Shown piece after piece: positions 17,327 to 25,800 of a stretch of 64,000 nt of DNA; within the stretch, counting starts at the first letter, position 1; the number at the start of each line of letters is the position of its first letter. A program made the position numbers and the translations under genes. The notes under the pieces were generated by a model. The model made no database searches. It was not told the DNA's origin and was given only the letters and a program-made list of their open reading frames with translations. This stretch comes from Flavobacteriaceae bacterium UBA4439 (GTDB taxonomy: Bacteria > Bacteroidota > Bacteroidia > Flavobacteriales > Flavobacteriaceae), in assembly GCA_002390455.1 (NCBI GenBank), contig DGPN01000023.1:47703-111702 (forward strand), given 5' to 3'.

Positions 17327-20300
17327 TCATGCTACTGTTTTTACTATTGTCTTTTTTCCGATATACACCAAAAAGGATTTTGATTTTTCATGGGTCATCT
17401 CCTCCAACACTTCAGCATAATGTTTGATTTGGTTGGCGTGCCGAGGGTGTTCTTTTCCAGTTTTATAATCAATAATGACCCAGCCGTCCTTGTTTTTCAC
17501 CACCCGATCGGGTCGAACAAAGGATTTTTGAGGAATCAATATATCCTTTTCGTTATAGACTTCAATGTCTTGCTGATAAAAGGGTGACAGTTGTGGATGA
17601 TCCACAATATCATTTACCATTTGTAAATAGTGGTCGTATTCTTCTTTGTTGATCTTCCCGGAATGAAGGGCATCGGTCACCACAGCCGATGTATCCATAG
17701 TGCTGGATAATTCTGCCAATAAATCGTGAACCAACAAGCCTTCTTTTCGGGCAACCATAGCCGATTCGTTGTGCCTTGGATGCATTTGCACCCACAGTCT
17801 TTTTTGCCAATTGGGCTGAAATTTGAAATCGGGTCGAAGTCCGTTTATGGGGGACTCATTATCGATCCGCACTACATTATCGGCCGTACCCCATTCAAAT
17901 GGTCTTTCTGTCTCAGGGGATTGATTCTGACTTCTTACAAAATGGTTGAGTAAAGTGGCATAGCTTTTATCCATTGGAGCACTCTCTTGCTCTATGGTGC
18001 AAATCAAGTGCAATTGGGAAACCGCTCGGGTCAATGCCACATAAAAAGTATTGAGCGCATCTCCCTGTTCTGCCAAAAGCTGCCGTTCATAGAATGCAGT
18101 GGCTTCGGCCCCCAAGTATTTTAATTTATTTGAAAAATGGATTCTTCCCCAACTAAAAGAAGTGTCAAAATGATTTTTGATAGGATACCAAACTTTTTGA
18201 CTTCTTGAGGAAACTAAATCTTCTGAGGCAAAAGGGAGGACTACCACAGGAAACTCCAGTCCCTTGGCCTTATGAATGGTTAATATTTTGACCGCATTGG
18301 TACCTTCGGGAATGACGATTTTTTGATCCTTTCCCTTTTGTTCCCAATAATGAAGGTAGCTCAAAAAGCTTCCTTCGTCTTTGGTACTGAACTCAAATAC
18401 ATCATCCAAAAAGGAGTTCAAATGCGCCTCCATATTTTCGATCAATTGGAATGCAGCAATGGCATATTCAATAGCATTATAAAGGGATTTTTTGGCAAAA
18501 AGCTGAAAATCAAATGAAAGATTGAATTGCTTTTTTATTTCTTTTTCAAAGGCAAAAAGGGGAAGAAAAATAGATGAACTAAGGCTTTGATCAAAATCTA
18601 TTGAAGTCCCCTTGTAGTCATATAAAAATTTGATGATGTTTTTTCTTTGTTCCTCATCATCGGGGTCAACAGCAACACGAATGAGTGCGATGAGGAAATT
18701 GACCTTAAGAGAACTTCCCAGAGACAATGACTCTGAGGAGATCAAAGGGATGTCTTCGGTCTGAAGTGCCTCAGCGATCTGGGCAGCTTGTTCCTTTTTT
18801 CTGACCAATACAGCCATGTCTTTCCACAGAAATCCATTGGATCGAGCCGCATTGAGTGAGATTATGGTTTGTTCTTGATAGTGTGGTATTGTGCTTTCCT
18901 TTTGCCTGCCCTTTTCAATAAAACGGACAACCACCTGCCCCCCTTTCTTGTCATTAAACTCCTGTTGGGTTTGTTGTTCAAACATTTCCTTTTGCTCAGG
19001 ATCTTGGCAAAGGGCTCCAACCCAAGCAAAAAACTGATTGTTAAAATCTACAATAGCCTCTTGGCTGCGGTAATTTTTGGGTAAAAGGGTGATGTCGGGA
19101 AGCAATTGCGGGAAGGGACTTTCTTTTTTCAGAAGGTTCAGAAACTGTTGGTTGTCTCCTCCCCTCCATCTGTATATGGCTTGTTTGGGATCACCAACCA
19201 GCAAGAGGGATCCCATTTGATGGTCATCATCCATCCCCTGCAAGGCGTTGGAAATTAAAGGAATGAGGTTTTTCCACTGCAAACGGGAGGTGTCCTGAAA
19301 TTCGTCAATAAAATAATAACGGTATTTTTCGCCCAGCCGCTCGTATATGTAAGGAGCATCAAGACCAGAAATTTCATTATCGATCATTTCATTAAAACGG
19401 CTTAGAAGCAATCGATTTTCAGGAAGTTGTAAATCTTCAAGACCCTTTTCCATCGATCCAATCAACGACAAAGGAGTCCATTGACTGATGATGCTCTTCA
19501 GAAGGAGTAACCTCCCTACCTTTGATTTGGCTTGGGTAAAACGGTCAAGTAACTCAGGCGTCAGGGCATCAATAATATTTTTTTTCGATTCAGAAAGTGA
19601 TTTTTTATAGAGGCGCTGTCCTTCTGTAAGATTTTGTTCCAATTGGTTTTTATACAGATCATCAACCGTTCCACTCGCTATTTTTTCAAAATGCGTATAC
19701 AGGGTTTTTCGATTGAAATCATCTTCGTCCAATCCCTGATCGTTCAAAAATTGAAGTGTATTGATTCCAATGGTTTTAAGCTCTTCCCTGATCGTGCTGA
19801 GGTCTTTTTGGAAGGCTTTTTTTTGGGCTTTAAATTCTTTTTGATCAATTTTTCTTAAAACGGACAATGGCTCACGATCGTTTTCATTGAGCAATAGTTT
19901 TGAAAAGTCGAATAAATCTTCTCCAATGTTCCAACTCTTGAGTTCCTCAATTTTACTCAAACTAAATGAGACCAAGGTTTCGGTCAAGGGTTTGTCAATA
20001 CCAGCTTGGTCTAAAATATTTTCTGTCATTTCTTGCAACAACAAATCACTGTCTAAAGTAACCTCAAAGCTGGCGGGTATTTTTAAATCTTTGGCAAAGC
20101 TTTTGATAATTTTGTGGGTAAAACGATCCAGTGTAATCACTTCAAAAGCGGCATATTCATGTAGGATTTTGTTCAATATCCTTTGGGCTTTTTGTTGAAG
20201 TGAGGGCAAGTCGATTTTTAGATCCTCAAGCAAACTGGAGCGAATATCTCTGATTTTATCCTTCTCAATATGATGGGCGAGCAGATAGAGATTGTCTAAG

Positions 20301-20473
20301 ATTCTAAATTTCATCTCGTTGACGGCCTTGTTGGTAAATGTTAATGCCAACATCCTTCGATAACCGTCATCGTGATGGGTGGAAAGTAATTTTTTAAGGT
20401 AGTCAAATACCAACGCATATGTCTTTCCTGAACCTGCAGCCGCATTTATGATTTGGAAGGGACTCGATTTCAT
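17327..20473 (-). CDS. AddA-like UvrD/REP helicase-nuclease
   Basis: A 1,048-residue SF1 helicase with a C-terminal nuclease. Walker A is AAAGSGKT at residues 11-18. Motif II is IDEFQDTSRLQW, motif III contains GDPKQAIYRWRGG, motif V region IHKAKGLEFPVV and motif VI YVALTRA. The last roughly 100 residues hold a second RecB-type nuclease (RPDRVV...WVIIDYKTGKEHP). With the AddB-like gene just after it, the pair should resect double-strand breaks in place of RecBCD. It is transcribed divergently from superoxide dismutase. Confidence 0.92.
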   Translation of the reverse strand: MKSSPFQIINAAAGSGKTYALVFDYLKKLLSTHHDDGYRRMLALTFTNKAVNEMKFRILDNLYLLAHHIEKDKIRDIRSSLLEDLKIDLPSLQQKAQRILNKILHEYAAFEVITLDRFTHKIIKSFAKDLKIPASFEVTLDSDLLLQEMTENILDQAGIDKPLTETLVSFSLSKIEELKSWNIGEDLFDFSKLLLNENDREPLSVLRKIDQKEFKAQKKAFQKDLSTIREELKTIGINTLQFLNDQGLDEDDFNRKTLYTHFEKIASGTVDDLYKNQLEQNLTEGQRLYKKSLSESKKNIIDALTPELLDRFTQAKSKVGRLLLLKSIISQWTPLSLIGSMEKGLEDLQLPENRLLLSRFNEMIDNEISGLDAPYIYERLGEKYRYYFIDEFQDTSRLQWKNLIPLISNALQGMDDDHQMGSLLLVGDPKQAIYRWRGGDNQQFLNLLKKESPFPQLLPDITLLPKNYRSQEAIVDFNNQFFAWVGALCQDPEQKEMFEQQTQQEFNDKKGGQVVVRFIEKGRQKESTIPHYQEQTIISLNAARSNGFLWKDMAVLVRKKEQAAQIAEALQTEDIPLISSESLSLGSSLKVNFLIALIRVAVDPDDEEQRKNIIKFLYDYKGTSIDFDQSLSSSIFLPLFAFEKEIKKQFNLSFDFQLFAKKSLYNAIEYAIAAFQLIENMEAHLNSFLDDVFEFSTKDEGSFLSYLHYWEQKGKDQKIVIPEGTNAVKILTIHKAKGLEFPVVVLPFASEDLVSSRSQKVWYPIKNHFDTSFSWGRIHFSNKLKYLGAEATAFYERQLLAEQGDALNTFYVALTRAVSQLHLICTIEQESAPMDKSYATLLNHFVRSQNQSPETERPFEWGTADNVVRIDNESPINGLRPDFKFQPNWQKRLWVQMHPRHNESAMVARKEGLLVHDLLAELSSTMDTSAVVTDALHSGKINKEEYDHYLQMVNDIVDHPQLSPFYQQDIEVYNEKDILIPQKSFVRPDRVVKNKDGWVIIDYKTGKEHPRHANQIKHYAEVLEEMTHEKSKSFLVYIGKKTIVKTVA

Positions 20474-20541
20474 ATGCTGGTATAATTCTTAAAATTAGGT
20501 TTTTTAGTCTTCATCACTTACTAAATGAATAAAAGAAATTC

Positions 20542-20549
20542 TACTTTTG
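20542..20549 (+). promoter_or_regulatory. -7 box TACTTTTG for superoxide dismutase
   Basis: Exact TAnnTTTG match, 19 bases before the ATG. No -33 TTG is apparent at the normal distance. Confidence 0.5.
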
Positions 20550-20568
20550 TAAAAAATATAAAATTATT

Positions 20569-21177
20569 ATGGCTTTTGAATTACCACAATTACCTTATGC
20601 AAAAGATGCATTAGAACCGCATATCGATGCAAAAACCATGGAGATTCACCACGGTAAACACCACAGCGGTTATACCACAAAACTCAACGGTGCCCTTGAG
20701 GGATCTGGAAAAGAGTCCGATACTATCGAGACCATTTTGGAAAATCTTGACATGAACAATGCTGCATTGAGAAACAACGGAGGGGGTTATTACAACCACT
20801 GTTTGTTTTGGGAAGTGATGAGTCCCAATGGAGGGGGAACACCTTCAGGTGCTCTGGCACAGGCCATTGATACAGCCTATGGATCATTTGAGGATTTTAA
20901 AACGGCTTTTTCAAATGCAGCCGCCACTCAATTTGGTTCAGGATGGGCCTGGCTTTGTGTCCAAAAAGGAGGCAAAGTAGAAGTTTGTTCTTCTGCCAAC
21001 CAGGACAATCCTTTGATGCCAGGTGTCGGATGTGGAGGTACTCCTATCCTTGGTCTAGATGTTTGGGAACACGCTTATTATTTAAACTATCAAAATAGAA
21101 GACCCGATTATATCAATGCTTTTTTCAATGTAATTAACTGGGATAAAGTGAGTGCATTGTATGAGCAAAACAAGTAA
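20569..21177 (+). CDS. Superoxide dismutase, Fe/Mn family
   Basis: A 202-residue cytoplasmic enzyme dismutating superoxide to oxygen and peroxide. All four metal ligands fit: His in KTMEIHHGKHH, His in YYNHCLFW, and Asp plus His in LGLDVWEHAYY. The GSGWAWL strand and the QNRRPDYINAFF C-terminus are typical. No signal peptide is present. The sequence does not settle Fe versus Mn, so sodA or sodB is left open. It has its own promoter box and a strong terminator, so it is monocistronic. Confidence 0.96.
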   Translation: MAFELPQLPYAKDALEPHIDAKTMEIHHGKHHSGYTTKLNGALEGSGKESDTIETILENLDMNNAALRNNGGGYYNHCLFWEVMSPNGGGTPSGALAQAIDTAYGSFEDFKTAFSNAAATQFGSGWAWLCVQKGGKVEVCSSANQDNPLMPGVGCGGTPILGLDVWEHAYYLNYQNRRPDYINAFFNVINWDKVSALYEQNK

Positions 21178-21209
21178 GATGCTGCTCTTTGACAAATGGG
21201 TAAAAATAA

Positions 21210-21235
21210 AAAGGGAGGATAAATCCTCCCTTTTT
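21210..21235 (+). terminator. Rho-independent terminator after superoxide dismutase
   Basis: The stem AAAGGGAGGAT pairs perfectly with ATCCTCCCTTT around an AA loop and runs into five Ts. It begins 33 bases after the sod stop. This is the only textbook intrinsic terminator I found in the window. Confidence 0.88.
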
Positions 21236-21418
21236 GCCCCAAATCTTACCATGAACTTAACCTACTTATGTTCTGGTGGTATAAAAGTAGATCAATGGCT
21301 CATCTAGCAATTAATAAAACGTTAAAGTACGATTTTTTCCGTTTAGTGGAGTTCGAAAAAAATCCAATATCTATAGTAAACAATTGATTTGTTTTTCCAA
21401 TCATATTTATTGTCTTCA

Positions 21419-23317
21419 TTAGTAGGCTCTTACAGATTTTCCTTCATAAAAATTCATAAAAGCACGGTTGACGACTCGATTTCCCCCTGGGGTTGGATAG
21501 TCGCCAGAGAAATACCAATCACCGAGATTCTTTGGACAGGCTATATGCAAACCTTCTATGGTTTGGAAAATAACTTCTATTTCGGCATTGATACTTTCGC
21601 CCTTGAGCATTTGAGCTATTTTAGCTGAAATCTGTTCATTGGAAAAGGGTTCATAAAGTGCTTTCACGCAATTTTCGACCTTCTCCAATGGAAAATCTTG
21701 ATTGCTTTTACAATTGCTGTAAATGCTGTCCAATGTTTTTTCTAAAGTATTCTGATCATCATGAAGTTTGAGTGCTGCCTTGAAGGCAATAAAATTATCA
21801 ATTTTAGCCATATCTATCCCATAACAATCGGGATATCGGATTTGAGGTGCACTGGAAACAATAATAATTTTCTTGGGATTGAGCCGATCCAGCATCTTCA
21901 AAATACTCTTTTCTAATGTGGTTCCCCTAACGATACTGTCATCGATGATGACCAAGTTGTCTGTAGGTTTGATGACCCCATAGGTCACGTCATATACATG
22001 AGCCACAAGATCATCCCTACTGGCATCTTCGGTGATAAAGGTTCTAAGTTTAGCATCTTTGATGGCAATTTTTTCAATTCTAGGTCTCAGCGAAAAGAGC
22101 TTTTCAAGGGCTCCGTTTTCAAGATTTTTTTTGATTTGAATACTGTTTTTCAGTCGCAGGACTATATTGTCCTGAACAGCTCCCAAAAGACCGTAGAAAG
22201 AAGTTTCGGCAGTATTGGGTATAAAGGAGAATACCGTGTTTTCTAAATCATCATCAATGGCTTTCTGGATTTGAGGGTACAATAGTCTTCCCAATTTCTT
22301 ACGCTCTTTGTAAATTTCGGCATCACTTCCTCTGGAGAAATAAATTCGCTCAAAAGAACAAGACTTGGGTGCCACAGGCTCTTGAATTTGGCTCAATTTT
22401 ACAGCCCCAGATTTTTTGGTTATCAAAGCACATCCAGGGGGGAGTTCCTGAATCTCCTCAAAAGTTACGTTAAAGACCGTTTGAATGACAGGTCTCTCGG
22501 ATGCAACCACCAATATTTCATCATCATCGTAGTAAAAAGCTGGTCGTATTCCAGCAGGATCTCTAAAAACAAAAGACTCACCGTGACCCAATAACCCAGC
22601 AATGGTGTACCCTCCATCCCATTTTTTGGAAGCTTTACGCAATACCTTTTTCATACTAAGGCGTTCTGCAATCTGAGGAGAGGCATCGGCTTTTGTAAAA
22701 CCCTCTTTTTTAAGTTTCTTGTATATTTTAGCCACAGCATCATCCAAAAAATGACCGATTTTTTCCATTACAGTAATGGTGTCGGCTTTTTCTTTGGGAT
22801 GTTGTCCCAGTTCTACCAAAGTATCAAAAAGTTCGGTCACATTGGTCAGGTTAAAATTCCCAGCAACGATCAAATTTCGATGCATCCAATTGTTCTGTCT
22901 CAAAAAAGGGTGTACGCTTTCAATTGAGTTCTTTCCAAAAGTTCCATAACGCAAATGACCCAGTAGCAATTCTCCCGCAAAGGGAACATTTTGTTTGAAC
23001 TGATCGATATCCTCTAATAAATCGGGATGTAATTTATTGGCTTGTGTTACCCCTTTATTGACTTTTTTGAAAACATCTTGTATGGGTTGTTGACTGTTAG
23101 AACGAACCCTGGCAATATAGCGTTGTCCTGGGTTCATGTTTAATTTGACACAAGCCAAACCCGCACCGTCTTGACCTCGATTGTGCTGCTTTTCCATCAT
23201 CAAATACATTTTATTGATGCCATACATTGCAGTGCCATACTTTTCTTTAAAATATTTGAGGTCTTTTTTTAAATGGATCATTGCGATCCCACACTCGTGC
23301 TTTATGGCGTCACTCAT
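21419..23317 (-). CDS. purF: Amidophosphoribosyltransferase (PurF-like, long Bacteroidota form)
   Basis: Catalyses the first committed step of purine synthesis, PRPP plus glutamine to phosphoribosylamine. It has an N-terminal Ntn glutaminase with nucleophile Cys9 after a short leader (HECGIAMI), then HNRGQDGAG and GHLRYGTFG. The C-terminal PRTase has the PRPP loop VIIDDSIVRGTT and SSAPQIRYPDCYGID. At 632 residues it is over 100 longer than enterobacterial PurF; extra sequence lies within the glutaminase half. It follows a PfkB-family kinase after 18 bases and is probably co-transcribed with it. Confidence 0.92.
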   Translation of the reverse strand: MSDAIKHECGIAMIHLKKDLKYFKEKYGTAMYGINKMYLMMEKQHNRGQDGAGLACVKLNMNPGQRYIARVRSNSQQPIQDVFKKVNKGVTQANKLHPDLLEDIDQFKQNVPFAGELLLGHLRYGTFGKNSIESVHPFLRQNNWMHRNLIVAGNFNLTNVTELFDTLVELGQHPKEKADTITVMEKIGHFLDDAVAKIYKKLKKEGFTKADASPQIAERLSMKKVLRKASKKWDGGYTIAGLLGHGESFVFRDPAGIRPAFYYDDDEILVVASERPVIQTVFNVTFEEIQELPPGCALITKKSGAVKLSQIQEPVAPKSCSFERIYFSRGSDAEIYKERKKLGRLLYPQIQKAIDDDLENTVFSFIPNTAETSFYGLLGAVQDNIVLRLKNSIQIKKNLENGALEKLFSLRPRIEKIAIKDAKLRTFITEDASRDDLVAHVYDVTYGVIKPTDNLVIIDDSIVRGTTLEKSILKMLDRLNPKKIIIVSSAPQIRYPDCYGIDMAKIDNFIAFKAALKLHDDQNTLEKTLDSIYSNCKSNQDFPLEKVENCVKALYEPFSNEQISAKIAQMLKGESINAEIEVIFQTIEGLHIACPKNLGDWYFSGDYPTPGGNRVVNRAFMNFYEGKSVRAY

Positions 23318-23335
23318 ATTATGTATTGGTTTGCT

Positions 23336-24265
23336 TTATTTAATCTCAATCTCAAATGTTGTTAATTCTTTGAAGGCTTTGAGGCGAGTCGCCATCTTAG
23401 AAGGAGTATAATCGACTAGGTTTTCTGTTCCAAACTTCTCAACCGTGAAGGAAGCCATGGCCGATCCATAAATGACCGCCAATTTCATATTGTTAAAAGA
23501 AATATCACCCGTTTGGGTCAAATATCCGGTAAATCCACCTGCAAAACTATCCCCAGCACCGGTAGGGTCAAAAACCTCTTCAAGGGGAAGAGCAGGAGCG
23601 CAAAAAATTTCTTTGTTGTGAAAAAGTAAGGCACCGTGTTCTCCTTTTTTGATGATGACATATTGGGGACCCATTTGATGAATTTTATCTGCTGCTCTGA
23701 CCAAAGAATATTCGCCGGTCAGTTGTCGAGCTTCTTCATCGTTGATGGAAATAACATCAACTTTTGCAATAACTTGATCCAATCCAGGTCTGAAGTGCTC
23801 CATCCAAAAATTCATGGTGTCCAAAACAATGAGTTTGGGCTTGGTTTTTAATTGTGCTAGGGCTTTTAACTGCACATCGGGGGACAAGTTGCCCAACATA
23901 ACAATATCGGGACTTTTCAGATGCTCAGGGATATTAGGACTGAAATTTTCCAAAACATTCAGTTGGGTATCCAATGTGGTTCTGGTATTCAGATCATTGT
24001 GGTATTCTCCACTCCAAAAAAAAGTAGATCCACCGGGCACTATTTCTACACCTGAGAGATCAATGCCTTGGTTTTTTAGTAATTCTAAATGTTCCTTTTG
24101 GAAATTCTCTCCTACCACAGATACAATTGCGCAGTCTAATGAAAATCGAGAGGCACATAATCCGATATAAGTAGCAGCGCCGCCCAGTATTTTATCGACT
24201 TTTCCGAAGGGGGTTGAAATGGCGTCATAGGCCATTGTGCCTACCACCAGTAATTTATTGTTCAT
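23336..24265 (-). CDS. PfkB-family carbohydrate/nucleoside kinase
   Basis: A 309-residue ribokinase-fold kinase. The C-terminal PfkB signature with catalytic Asp and anion hole is clear (DPTGAGDSFAGGFTGYL), and the N-terminal GGAATYIGLCASR loop matches. Substrates of the family include ribose, fructose phosphates and purine nucleosides. Placement 18 bases before purF and near purN hints at a nucleoside or ribose substrate, but this is inference. A TAnnTTTG box ends only four bases before the ATG, so the transcript may be leaderless. Confidence 0.88.
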   Translation of the reverse strand: MNNKLLVVGTMAYDAISTPFGKVDKILGGAATYIGLCASRFSLDCAIVSVVGENFQKEHLELLKNQGIDLSGVEIVPGGSTFFWSGEYHNDLNTRTTLDTQLNVLENFSPNIPEHLKSPDIVMLGNLSPDVQLKALAQLKTKPKLIVLDTMNFWMEHFRPGLDQVIAKVDVISINDEEARQLTGEYSLVRAADKIHQMGPQYVIIKKGEHGALLFHNKEIFCAPALPLEEVFDPTGAGDSFAGGFTGYLTQTGDISFNNMKLAVIYGSAMASFTVEKFGTENLVDYTPSKMATRLKAFKELTTFEIEIK

Positions 24266-24269
24266 ATCA

Positions 24270-24277
24270 CAAAAATA
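24270..24277 (-). promoter_or_regulatory. -7 box TATTTTTG immediately before the pfkB-family gene
   Basis: Exact TAnnTTTG on the minus strand in the 73-bp gap after rnhA, ending four bases from the ATG. In this promoter class transcription starts a few bases past the box, so the start could fall on the ATG itself. Confidence 0.4.
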
Positions 24278-24338
24278 ACAAACTTCAAAACGCTTATAGG
24301 TAATTTGCCAAAAGATTTATTGAAGAGTTTTCAAAGGG

Positions 24339-24824
24339 CTAAGCTTTGTTGGGTTTGTTTTGACTTTGCTCAAAAAAAGCATCTATGTTAACGGGCGACT
24401 GTTTGGCCGCTTTTACCGCCAATTGGTCACACCTCTCGTTCTGTGGATGTGAATTGTGTCCTTTGATCCACTGAAAGCTGACGTGATGCTTTCTGTGAAT
24501 ATTCAGATAGCGTTTCCAGAGGTCGGGGTTTTTTTTGTCTTTGAATGCTTTTTTCTCCCAATTGAATACCCATTTTTTCTCAACCGCATCGATCACATAC
24601 TTTGAATCGGAAAAAACCACGACTTCCATAGGCTGAATTTTAAGAGTTTCTAGACCAATAATGACCGCCAAAAGCTCCATCCGATTGTTTGTCGTTAATC
24701 TAAAACCGTCAGAAAACTCTCTCTCATACTGATTACCCTCCCACTCCATGATGATGCCATAGCCCCCAGGGCCTGGATTTCCCAATGAAGAACCATCAGT
24801 ATAGATATTGATTTTACCCGACAT
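24339..24824 (-). CDS. rnhA: Ribonuclease HI
   Basis: A 161-residue cytoplasmic nuclease cutting the RNA strand of RNA-DNA hybrids. The catalytic acids are visible in order: Asp in IYTDGSSLGNPGPGG, Glu in NRMELLAVI, Asp in VVFSDSKYVID, and Asp in ERCDQLAVKAA. The start at 24824 (MSGKIN) puts the first strand right after the Met and overlaps the purN end by 11 bases; a frame beginning eight codons earlier is less likely. It is translated after purN in one operon. The C-terminus has a short Gln/Asn/Lys tail. Confidence 0.95.
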   Translation of the reverse strand: MSGKINIYTDGSSLGNPGPGGYGIIMEWEGNQYEREFSDGFRLTTNNRMELLAVIIGLETLKIQPMEVVVFSDSKYVIDAVEKKWVFNWEKKAFKDKKNPDLWKRYLNIHRKHHVSFQWIKGHNSHPQNERCDQLAVKAAKQSPVNIDAFFEQSQNKPNKA

Positions 24825-25392
24825 CTTTTGGAAATAAGATTTTTTCAATCACTTCAGGAAAGTGTTTGTATTCTAATTGATGAACCTTACGAGCGATTTC
24901 GAGAATACTGTCGTCGGGAAAGACTTCCACTTTGGCTTGAAAAATAATGGATCCTTCGTCATAGTTTTCATTGACGTAGTGAATACTGATTCCCGTTTCT
25001 TTATCTTCCGCATCTTTGACCGATTGATGCACCCTGTCCCCATACATGCCTTTACCACCGTGTTTGGGAAGTAGCGAGGGATGGATGTTAATGATTTTAC
25101 CACTAAAAGCGGCGGTAAAATCCAAGGGTATTTTTAATAGAAATCCCGCCAAAACAATCAAATCGGGATTCAAAAGTTTTAGTTCTTGGGTTATTGCTCC
25201 ACTGTTCAATTGTCCTTTGTCGAAAACTTTTATTGGAATTTTCATCGGTCGGACACGATCAATAACTCCTGCATTTGGATTATTGGTGAAGACATTTACC
25301 ACCTCCACTTGAGGATTCTGTCTGAAGAATTGGATGATATTTTTTACGTTGGTACCCGATCCAGAAGCAAACAGAACAATTCTTTTAATCAT
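24814..25392 (-). CDS. purN: Phosphoribosylglycinamide formyltransferase
   Basis: Third step of purine synthesis, formyl transfer from 10-formyl-THF to GAR. A 192-residue protein with N-terminal FASGSGTNVKNIIQ phosphate loop, the PDLIVLAGFLLKIP strand, the catalytic Asn-His-Asp set in IINIHPSLLPKHGGKGMYG and, further on, ETGISIHYVNENYDEGSII. It is divergent from acpP across about 160 bases, an arrangement common in Bacteroidota, and leads the purN-rnhA transcription unit. Confidence 0.95.
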   Translation of the reverse strand: MIKRIVLFASGSGTNVKNIIQFFRQNPQVEVVNVFTNNPNAGVIDRVRPMKIPIKVFDKGQLNSGAITQELKLLNPDLIVLAGFLLKIPLDFTAAFSGKIINIHPSLLPKHGGKGMYGDRVHQSVKDAEDKETGISIHYVNENYDEGSIIFQAKVEVFPDDSILEIARKVHQLEYKHFPEVIEKILFPKDVG

Positions 25393-25516
25393 TTTTTTTA
25401 TTAATAATTTCCTTTAAGATCAACAATAAAGGGATTTTTGGTTTATCCTCTAAGAAACTCTTCACAAAGAAAAGTTATATTCTTTTCCCTAAATGGTGAT
25501 TTGATCCAAAGTTTTA

Positions 25517-25524
25517 TATTTTTG
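25517..25524 (+). promoter_or_regulatory. -7 box TATTTTTG for the acpP-fabF-rnc operon
   Basis: Exact TAnnTTTG match, 30 bases before the acpP ATG. A TTG at 25501-25503 lies 13 bases upstream of it, closer than the usual -33 spacing, so only the -7 half is supported. Confidence 0.5.
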
Positions 25525-25554
25525 TGCACAGTAATTTAAAAACAAATTTTGATT

Positions 25555-25788
25555 ATGTCTGACATTTCATCAAGAGTAAAAGCAATTATAGTTGACAAAT
25601 TAGGGGTAGACGAAAATGAAGTCGTGACCGACGCTAATTTCACCAATGATTTAGGTGCGGATTCTTTGGATACCGTTGAGCTAATTATGGAATTCGAGAA
25701 AGAATTTGACATTCAGATCCCAGATGACCAAGCTGAGAACATCGCAACAGTAGGTCAAGCGATTCAATTTATTGAACAAGCAAAGTAA
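25555..25788 (+). CDS. acpP: Acyl carrier protein
   Basis: A 77-residue acidic helical protein that carries growing acyl chains on phosphopantetheine. The attachment serine is in the LGADSLDTVEL motif. The ATG at 25555 was chosen over a TTG two codons earlier because MSDISSRVK is the standard N-terminus. It is followed by fabF after 12 bases, and the first gene of a conserved acpP-fabF-rnc cluster. Expression is expected to be high; a -7 box lies 30 bases upstream. Confidence 0.98.
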   Translation: MSDISSRVKAIIVDKLGVDENEVVTDANFTNDLGADSLDTVELIMEFEKEFDIQIPDDQAENIATVGQAIQFIEQAK

Positions 25789-25800
25789 AATTTGGCTTAA

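Noticed and set aside
21251..21307. An 18-codon ATG frame between the sod terminator and purF
   Set aside because: Too short, follows a terminator, and has no promoter-like sequence ahead of it.
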